Origin: a virus
Length of the DNA: 64,000 nucleotides
IMG/VR virus record: IMGVR_UViG_3300048694_000674
Location: 62,001 to 126,000 of that record
Strand: one strand, 5' to 3'
The position numbers were made by a program, and so were the translations under genes. Below, one piece after another: positions 60,505 to 64,000 of the stretch. Position 1 is the first letter of the stretch, and each line of letters opens with the position of its first letter. The notes under the pieces were generated by a model. The model had not been told where the DNA came from. It did no database searches and worked only from the letters and a program-made list of their open reading frames with translations.

Positions 60505-60684
60505 ATGGGTAATTATTATATTCAAGCACAGGATAAGTCGGGTGTTTGGCGTACATATCATGTAACACCAGCAAGTCCAAATATGCAAAGAGTTTTGTCA
60601 GAAATGCAATCGTTGAAGCGATCATTTCCTGATTATCGAGTTCGTACCATTGATGATAATGGACGAGTGGTAGATATTCTATAA
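60505..60684 (+). CDS. Small hypothetical protein
   Basis: The 59-residue product (MGNYYIQAQDKSGVWRTYHV...) starts 3 bp after the previous stop with GAGGAGATAAGCT as ribosome site. FPDYRVRTIDDNGRVVDIL at the end suggests a small alpha/beta fold. Similar short proteins with 'RVRxxDxxGRxVD' occur in bacteria and phages. Function unknown. Confidence 0.6.
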   Translation: MGNYYIQAQDKSGVWRTYHVTPASPNMQRVLSEMQSLKRSFPDYRVRTIDDNGRVVDIL

Positions 60685-60721
60685 AAGAATATCAAATTGT
60701 GAAATATATCTCATCAAGATG

Positions 60722-60729
60722 TATAAATA
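60722..60729 (+). promoter_or_regulatory. T4-type late promoter TATAAATA
   Basis: Exact late consensus, 29 nt before the ATG at 60751. Confidence 0.55.
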
Positions 60730-60750
60730 ATGTTTAACATGGAGAAACTA

Positions 60751-61011
60751 ATGTCTAAGACTAATCAGGTATTGCAAGCATTTTTGAATGGTGAAGCTCT
60801 TACTGCTTCTCAAATTACAGCTCGTTATGGTATTGCGAATCCTCATGACACTGTTTATAATCTTCGTAACTCTGGATACGCTGTGTATCTGAATACTAAG
60901 AAGAATTCGAAAGGTGTCAGTGTTTCCAAGTATCGTCTCGGCGCGCCAACTCGTAAGGTTGTAGCAGCTGGGATCGCCGCTCTAGGTGTTCGGGAAGCTG
61001 GTCTCGTCTAA
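60751..61011 (+). CDS. Winged-helix-like small protein
   Basis: The ATG at 60751 follows GGAGAAACTA and is preferred to an ATG 21 bp upstream that overlaps the late promoter region. The 86-residue product has NQVLQAFLNGEALTASQITARYGIANPHDTVYNLRNSGYAVYLN, a helix-turn-helix with a wing, as in small phage regulators. The C-terminal RKVVAAGIAALGVREAGLV is helical. It is followed by a terminator. A transcription role is inferred. Confidence 0.65.
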   Translation: MSKTNQVLQAFLNGEALTASQITARYGIANPHDTVYNLRNSGYAVYLNTKKNSKGVSVSKYRLGAPTRKVVAAGIAALGVREAGLV

Positions 61012-61036
61012 AAGATAAGAAATAACTTATCGAAGG

Positions 61037-61065
61037 GGCGGGACTGAAAAGTACCCGCCTTTTTT
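61037..61065 (+). terminator. Intrinsic terminator
   Basis: GGCGGG and CCCGCC pair (with adjacent AC/GT and one bulge) around a short loop, followed by six Ts. It ends the winged-helix transcript. Confidence 0.75.
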
Positions 61066-61070
61066 AGTGC

Positions 61071-61099
61071 TTTACTTTTTTAGTGAAGTATGGTAATAT
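61071..61099 (+). promoter_or_regulatory. Sigma70-type promoter of the tRNA region
   Basis: TTTACT, 17-bp spacer, TAATAT, directly after a terminator and upstream of the structured RNA and tRNA genes. Confidence 0.6.
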
Positions 61100-61134
61100 A
61101 AAGAATATGCTGTTTGACATTGTTAGAAACCTTT

Positions 61135-61154
61135 GAGACAACTTCGGTTGTCTC
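61135..61154 (+). other. UUCG-capped hairpin in the tRNA leader
   Basis: GAGACAAC and GTTGTCTC form a perfect 8-bp stem with a TTCG loop. Only TTCATGG follows, so it is more likely a leader/processing structure than a terminator. Confidence 0.55.
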
Positions 61155-61159
61155 TTCAT

Positions 61160-61264
61160 GGGTGTATCAGAGCGTGGTCTGGCGCAAAGACTGCTAGGCT
61201 TCTCAGTCCGTCTTATTCGCGATACAACGACGGTGGTGACAGAAGTTAGATAGCTGGTACATCC
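61160..61264 (+). ncRNA. Candidate structured small RNA upstream of tRNAs
   Basis: GGGTGTATCAG (61160-61170) pairs with CTGGTACATCC (61254-61264) over 11 bp with two G-U pairs. Inside are a hairpin GGTCT/AGACT-like (61176-61192), a stem GCTTCT/AGAAGT (61198/61241) and a nested stem CCGTC/GACGG (61208/61229). No reading frame or tRNA cloverleaf fits. T4 has two stable RNAs (C and D) among its tRNAs, so this may be an analogue. Confidence 0.45.
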
Positions 61265-61279
61265 TTGAAGAGATAATGA

Positions 61280-61356
61280 TGGCGCATAGCTCAGTTGATT
61301 AGAGCACGCGATTGATAATCGTGAGGTCGATGGTTTGAGTCCATCTGTGCCAACCA
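61280..61356 (+). tRNA. tRNA-Ile (GAT)
   Basis: Acceptor TGGCGCA/TGTGCCA, anticodon stem CGCGA/TCGTG with loop TTGATAA (anticodon GAT), T arm GATGG-TTTGAGT-CCATC, discriminator A and encoded CCA. A standard cloverleaf of 77 nt. Confidence 0.92.
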
Positions 61357-61360
61357 ATAC

Positions 61361-61434
61361 TGGGAAATCGTCTAATGGTAGGACTACGGTTTTTGGGTCC
61401 GTCTATCGGGGTTCGAGTCCCTGTTTCCCATCCA
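61361..61434 (+). tRNA. tRNA-Gln (TTG)
   Basis: Acceptor TGGGAAA/TTTCCCA, T arm CGGGG-TTCGAGT-CCCTG, anticodon loop TTTTGGG giving TTG, encoded CCA after discriminator T. The anticodon stem ACGGT/TCCGT has a T-T mismatch next to the loop. Confidence 0.85.
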
Positions 61435-61441
61435 ATAAGTT

Positions 61442-61518
61442 TCTGCGTGTCGCCTAGCCTGGTGTGGCACTTCGTTTGGGACGAAGAATAACGGGAGTTC
61501 AAATCTCTCCACGCAGAC
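61442..61518 (+). tRNA. tRNA-Pro (TGG), CCA not encoded
   Basis: Acceptor TCTGCGT/ACGCAGA, anticodon stem CTTCG/CGAAG with loop TTTGGGA (TGG), T arm GGGAG-TTCAAAT-CTCTC. The 3' end runs into CATAAGCGACT of the endonuclease leader with no CCA, unlike most tRNAs here. Confidence 0.88.
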
Positions 61519-61525
61519 ATAAGCG

Positions 61526-61574
61526 ACTCCGATGTATAAATAGTAATGTCAATAAAACTGTTATACATCGGAGT
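61526..61574 (+). promoter_or_regulatory. RBS-sequestering hairpin with embedded late promoter
   Basis: ACTCCGATGTATAA (61526-61539) and TTATACATCGGAGT (61561-61574) are perfectly complementary over 14 bp. The right arm contains the GGAG ribosome site of the endonuclease; the left arm overlaps TATAAATA (61535-61542). RNA from upstream promoters would hide the ribosome site; RNA started from the late promoter would lack the left arm. Confidence 0.75.
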
Positions 61575-61579
61575 GCAGC

Positions 61580-62224
61580 TTGTTTTATACGATCTATAAA
61601 ATTACTAACAAAATAAACAATAAATTCTATATTGGGATGCATAAAACCAATAATTTAGATGATGGTTACATGGGTTCTGGTAAGCTTATTAGAAGAGCCA
61701 TCTCTAAACATGGAATAGAAAATTTCACTAAAGAAATTCTTCATGTGTTTGATAACGAACAAGATATGAAAAATAAAGAGAAACAGCTTGTTATTCTTTC
61801 TGAAAACACCTACAATCTTTGTGATGGTGGTAAAGGCGGATTTGGTTACATCAATTCGAATCCAGAAAAGTTTTTAACAGAAAAGAGATTAAAATCTCTT
61901 TGGACATCAGAAAAAAGAATAAATCGTTGGCGGGAAAAATATAAAAATGATGTAAAATTTAGAAATGATTGTTTAGAAAGATCTAGGCATGCATTGAAAA
62001 AATATAAAGAAAAATATCCAAAAAGTGCATTTTTTGGGCGAACCCATTCTGAGGAAACAAAAAATAAGATGCGTAAGTCGAAAAATGCTGGTGAAAAAAA
62101 TTCACAGTACGGAACTTGTTGGATAACCAATGGTCAAGAAAATAAAAAGATCAAAAAAGAAGAACTTGACAAATTTATCGAATTAGGTTATTATAAAGGT
62201 AGAATAATTAAATTACAAGAATGA
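61580..62224 (+). CDS. GIY-YIG homing endonuclease next to tRNA-Pro
   Basis: The start is TTG, 6 bp after GGAG, and the same arrangement recurs at 63834. The 214-residue product begins [37 protein letters not shown], the full GIY-YIG motif (YTIYKITN...FYIG) with the GYMGSG turn. It continues with a Lys-rich spacer, HSEETKNKMRKS (NUMOD3-like) and a YGTCWITNGQENKKI C-terminal module like that of T4 Seg-type enzymes. It is much more AT-rich than neighbouring tRNAs. It probably cleaves tRNA-region DNA of related phages. Confidence 0.85.
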   Translation: MFYTIYKITNKINNKFYIGMHKTNNLDDGYMGSGKLIRRAISKHGIENFTKEILHVFDNEQDMKNKEKQLVILSENTYNLCDGGKGGFGYINSNPEKFLTEKRLKSLWTSEKRINRWREKYKNDVKFRNDCLERSRHALKKYKEKYPKSAFFGRTHSEETKNKMRKSKNAGEKNSQYGTCWITNGQENKKIKKEELDKFIELGYYKGRIIKLQE

Positions 62225-62235
62225 ACCGTAGGAAT

Positions 62236-62386
62236 GACAGTCTGACTGTCTGATAGTCGGGTAATACAAGCAGAGTGGTTTCTGTGAGTACCGAGTCGCC
62301 TATGCCTCTTGTCGTTGCACTAACCAGCAACGATCGTGTGAGAGAGGGCGCTGTCGCCGAGCAGCAGGAGAGCGTAGGATATACGC
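62236..62386 (+). ncRNA. Candidate structured RNA segment before tRNA-Ser
   Basis: Four hairpins follow each other: GACAGT/ACTGTC (62236-62250), TCGTTGC/GCAACGA (62312-62333), GGCG/CGCC (62347-62358) and GCGTA/TACGC (62372-62386). There is no reading frame with a ribosome site, and no tRNA fits. It may be one RNA or processing signals of the tRNA transcript. Confidence 0.35.
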
Positions 62387-62400
62387 ATCGGCAATAATTT

Positions 62401-62484
62401 GGAGGTATGCGAGCAAGGTGCTCAAACGGTCTTGAAAACCGTGCCACCGCAAGGTTGATGGTTCGATTCCTTGTACCTCCGCCA
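62401..62484 (+). tRNA. tRNA-Ser (TGA)
   Basis: Acceptor GGAGGTA/TACCTCC, anticodon stem ACGGT/ACCGT with loop CTTGAAA (TGA), a long variable arm as in class II tRNAs, discriminator G and encoded CCA. 84 nt. Confidence 0.92.
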
Positions 62485-62487
62485 AAT

Positions 62488-62561
62488 ATCAGTGTCGTAT
62501 AATGGTAGTACAACTGTCTCCAAAACCGTTAGTGTGGGTTCGATTCCTACCACTGGTGCCA
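62488..62561 (+). tRNA. tRNA-Trp (CCA)
   Basis: Acceptor ATCAGTG/CACTGGT, T arm GTGGG-TTCGATT-CCTAC, anticodon loop CTCCAAA (CCA), discriminator G as in Trp tRNAs, encoded CCA. The anticodon stem ACTGT/ACCGT has one T-C mismatch. Confidence 0.82.
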
Positions 62562-62563
62562 TC

Positions 62564-62571
62564 AATAAATA
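62564..62571 (+). promoter_or_regulatory. Late promoter-like AATAAATA
   Basis: Seven of eight match, 39 nt before the lipoprotein start and just after tRNA-Trp. Confidence 0.45.
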
Positions 62572-62602
62572 TTACAAATACAACTCTATCGGAGTAAATC
62601 AA

Positions 62603-62965
62603 ATGAAAGCATTGGTAGTAGCAAGTATCGTAGCACTTTCATTAGCTGGTTGCGCAAGTACATCTGGTCCAAACCAAACAATTGGAACTGGTGTTGGTGC
62701 AGTTGGTGGATATGGTGTTGCAAGAGCATTAGGAGCAGGACCAGCTGGATCTGCATTAGGAGCTGTTGCTGGTGCTTTGATTGGTAATGAAGTTGGTAGA
62801 AGTATTGATGCTCCGAGACCACAGGTCATCGTTCAAGAGCCGAGATATATTGTACAACAACCAAGATATATTGCTCCTCCACCGCCTCGTCGTATCAGCT
62901 GTTATAGCGTATGGGACAATTACCATGGTCGTTATGTAGAGCGCAGAGTTTGTAATAGATATTAA
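62603..62965 (+). CDS. Glycine-zipper lipoprotein
   Basis: The ATG at 62603 follows GGAGTAAATCAA; the longer frame runs through tRNA-Trp and is rejected. The 120-residue product has a lipoprotein signal MKALVVASIVALSLAGC with lipobox LAGC, cleaved before C17. Residues 28-66 form a glycine zipper (GTGVGAVGGYG...AVAGALIGNEVG), as in bacterial SlyB/17-kDa-antigen-type proteins. The rest is Pro/Arg-rich with two Cys. It should be anchored in an envelope membrane. A superinfection-exclusion or envelope-stability role is plausible. Confidence 0.7.
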   Translation: MKALVVASIVALSLAGCASTSGPNQTIGTGVGAVGGYGVARALGAGPAGSALGAVAGALIGNEVGRSIDAPRPQVIVQEPRYIVQQPRYIAPPPPRRISCYSVWDNYHGRYVERRVCNRY

Positions 62966-62973
62966 AAGATTAT

Positions 62974-63052
62974 TCCCAGGAATCCGAGCATGGTGCATGG
63001 ACTTGCCTGTTAAGCAATGATTAGGTGGGATCGTTACCCACACTGGGAGCCA
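62974..63052 (+). tRNA. tRNA-Asn (GTT), somewhat degenerate
   Basis: T arm GTGGG-ATCGTTA-CCCAC is perfect, acceptor TCCCAGG/ACTGGGA has one mismatch, discriminator G and CCA are encoded. The anticodon loop CTGTTAA gives GTT; its stem has four pairs. The D arm is unusual, so function is less certain. Confidence 0.65.
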
Positions 63053-63057
63053 AGCTC

Positions 63058-63139
63058 ATAGGGCATAAAGACGTTATGTCGAGTAATCGCAATTTGCGGC
63101 TAAATGATAACCAAATTGTCACCTTGTGTGGCTCCCTAT
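63058..63139 (+). ncRNA. Candidate cloverleaf-like non-tRNA
   Basis: ATAGGG (63058-63063) pairs with CCCTAT (63134-63139) and encloses three hairpins: CATAA/TTATG (63064-63078), CGCA/TGCG (63088-63098) and GATAA/TTGTC (63106-63120). No T-loop sequence (TTCRANY) is present, so it is not a normal tRNA. It starts 6 nt after tRNA-Asn and would be released with it. Confidence 0.4.
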
Positions 63140-63149
63140 CGAAATCAAT

Positions 63150-63225
63150 GCGAGATTAGCTCAGCTGGGAGAGCGTCTGTTTTACACGCAGAATGTCGGC
63201 AGTTCGATCCTGTCATCTCGCACCA
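63150..63225 (+). tRNA. tRNA-Val (TAC)
   Basis: Acceptor GCGAGAT/ATCTCGC, D arm TAGCTCAGCTGGGAGAGC, anticodon loop TTTACAC (TAC), T arm GGCAG-TTCGATC-CTGTC, encoded CCA. Very close to bacterial tRNA-Val. Confidence 0.93.
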
Positions 63226-63282
63226 TTTGTTTTTAAACGACTAACATTAGATCCTATTCTTATCCGTTTTATATCATTCTTT

Positions 63283-63359
63283 GGTCTGTTAGTTCAGTTG
63301 GTCAGAACACTCGCCTGTCACGCGAGAGGTCATGGATTCGAGTTCCATACAGATCGCCA
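63283..63359 (+). tRNA. tRNA-Asp (GTC)
   Basis: Acceptor GGTCTGT/ACAGATC, anticodon stem CTCGC/GCGAG with loop CTGTCAC (GTC), T arm ATGGA-TTCGAGT-TCCAT, discriminator G, encoded CCA. Confidence 0.93.
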
Positions 63360-63378
63360 CTTTATGATGGAGTATATA

Positions 63379-63699
63379 ATGAATTCGCACGTGAGTTATG
63401 AATACAATATGATGACACTTGTAGCCAATGCTTGGATCAATGGTGGTAATCTTAATGATCCTATCGTTGTCAATAATATGTGTGGTATGGTATTATATAC
63501 AACAGCAAGTAAGATCATTTTATATTTGTATGCAAATGAAGGTTTAGTGATTCCAGATGATATTCTAGAAATCTTAAATAAGGTTGTGCTTCAGATTACA
63601 ACTCTTGTTCCAGAACTTCGTACAGAAGTCCAAGAAGAAAAGTTACAACCAAAAGATTTTTTGAAGTTACAAAAATTTATCGATGATAATATAAGTTAA
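63379..63699 (+). CDS. Hypothetical helical protein
   Basis: The ATG at 63379 follows TGGAGTATATA; earlier in-frame starts lie in tRNA-Asp or have no ribosome site. The 106-residue product (MNSHVSYEYNMMTLVANAWI...) is mainly helical, with a hydrophobic centre (VVNNMCGMVLYTTASKIILYLY) and a charged end (KLQPKDFLKLQKFIDDNIS). It lies between tRNA genes, a common place for orphan phage genes. No family recognised. Confidence 0.55.
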   Translation: MNSHVSYEYNMMTLVANAWINGGNLNDPIVVNNMCGMVLYTTASKIILYLYANEGLVIPDDILEILNKVVLQITTLVPELRTEVQEEKLQPKDFLKLQKFIDDNIS

Positions 63700-63700
63700 T

Positions 63701-63772
63701 GTTGCTTGGGTGGGACGGTAACGCGCAGGTCTGCAAAACCTTGAGAATCCAGTTCAACTCTGGAAAGCAACT
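63701..63772 (+). tRNA. tRNA-Cys (GCA), CCA not encoded
   Basis: Acceptor GTTGCTT/AAGCAAC, anticodon loop CTGCAAA (GCA), T arm TCCAG-TTCAACT-CTGGA, discriminator T as in Cys tRNAs. No CCA: the 3' end runs into CATAAGCGACT of the second endonuclease leader. Confidence 0.88.
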
Positions 63773-63780
63773 CATAAGCG

Positions 63781-63828
63781 ACTCTGATGTATAAATAGCT
63801 ATATGTAAGTCTCTTTATACATCGGAGT
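63781..63828 (+). promoter_or_regulatory. RBS-sequestering hairpin with embedded late promoter, second copy
   Basis: ACTCTGATGTATAAA (63781-63795) pairs with TTTATACATCGGAGT (63814-63828) over 15 bp with one G-U. TATAAATA lies at 63790-63797 and the ribosome site GGAG at 63824-63827. Same design as at 61526. Confidence 0.75.
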
Positions 63829-63833
63829 GCAGC

Positions 63834-64000
63834 TTGTTTTATACAATCTATAAAATTACTAATAATCTTAATGATAAGTTTTATGTTGGTAAACATAAAA
63901 CTATCGATCTTAACGATGGTTATATGGGTTCTGGTAAACTTATCAAACACGCCATAGAAAAATATGGCTTAGAAAACTTTACTAAAGAGATTTTGCATGT
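63834..64000 (+). CDS. GIY-YIG homing endonuclease, cut by window edge
   Basis: The TTG start and leader are the same as at 61580. The 55 visible residues ([20 protein letters not shown], then [27 protein letters not shown]) are a close paralogue of that endonuclease. The gene follows tRNA-Cys as the other follows tRNA-Pro. It continues beyond the window. Confidence 0.8.
   Translation, partial: MFYTIYKITNNLNDKFYVGKHKTIDLNDGYMGSGKLIKHAIEKYGLENFTKEILH

Noticed and set aside
61064-61568. - strand open frames across the tRNA genes
   Set aside because: They cover tRNA and structured-RNA sequence and have no ribosome sites.
62471-62602. N-terminal extension of the lipoprotein frame
   Set aside because: It runs through tRNA-Trp, and the ATG at 62603 has a ribosome site and starts a perfect lipoprotein signal.
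63193-63378. N-terminal extension of the frame ending at 63699
   Set aside because: It overlaps tRNA-Val and tRNA-Asp; the ATG at 63379 has a proper ribosome site.

Overview
This window is part of the genome of a large, AT-rich, T4-superfamily myovirus (Caudoviricetes). All recognisable genes lie on the + strand. The evidence is a run of T4-type virion genes in the usual order (13-14-15-16-17-18-19-20-67-core-21-22-23), followed by the recombination, late-transcription and replication block (3-like, uvsY, uvsW, 55, 47, 46, 45, 44, 62, regA). The sequences resemble the cyanophage/rhizobial-phage branch of the T4 superfamily more than T4 itself: compact gp62, long gp18, and the same family of large adhesion-apparatus proteins. 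The host cannot be read from the sequence. Near-consensus TTGACA-17-TATAAT promoters and Shine-Dalgarno sites fit a Gram-negative host.

Layout. (1) 1-27.5 kb: a long baseplate/adhesion cassette. It holds large structural proteins, several tail-fibre-like proteins rich in Asn-Ser-Thr repeats, three beta-propeller-like fibres whose propeller appears inserted into a tail-collar-like domain, an SBBP-type propeller, and a collagen-like Gly-X-Y fibre. Between them sit modifying enzymes: two GT-A glycosyltransferases, a SAM methyltransferase, a cupin and a prolyl-4-hydroxylase-like dioxygenase. (2) 27.5-43.9 kb: neck, terminase, tail sheath and tube, portal, prohead core, protease, scaffold and major capsid genes, interrupted by two homing-endonuclease-like genes. 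(3) 44-50 kb: UvsY, UvsW, the late sigma factor gp55, the gp46/47 nuclease, and a peptide-deformylase relative whose metal ligands are all substituted. (4) 50-54.7 kb: a nucleotide/DNA-modification group with a MazG-like protein, a JBP/TET-type dioxygenase, a GT-B glycosyltransferase, a HAD phosphatase, a DUF3310-like protein and a third GT-A enzyme. (5) 54.7-57.5 kb: sliding clamp, clamp loader and RegA. (6) 57.5-61 kb: small, probably early genes behind a family of strong sigma70-like promoters, including a rearranged duplicate of part of the prohead-core gene. (7) 61-64 kb: a tRNA region (Ile, Gln, Pro, Ser, Trp, Asn, Val, Asp, Cys) with three further structured-RNA candidates, two paralogous GIY-YIG homing endonucleases, a glycine-zipper lipoprotein and a small orphan gene.

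How it works together. Late genes are preceded, 29-52 nt before their start codons, by TATAAATA or AATAAATA, the T4-type late promoter recognised by gp55 with the gp45 clamp; both proteins are encoded here. Early genes use a separate set of -35/-10 promoters. The two tRNA-linked homing endonucleases have a leader in which the late promoter lies inside the 5' arm of a hairpin that hides the ribosome-binding site, so early read-through RNA should be silent and late RNA translated. The most interesting candidates are the collagen-like fibre with its own prolyl hydroxylase, the JBP/TET plus glycosyltransferase DNA-modification pair, the shuffled core-gene duplicate, the non-catalytic deformylase and the non-tRNA structured RNAs.
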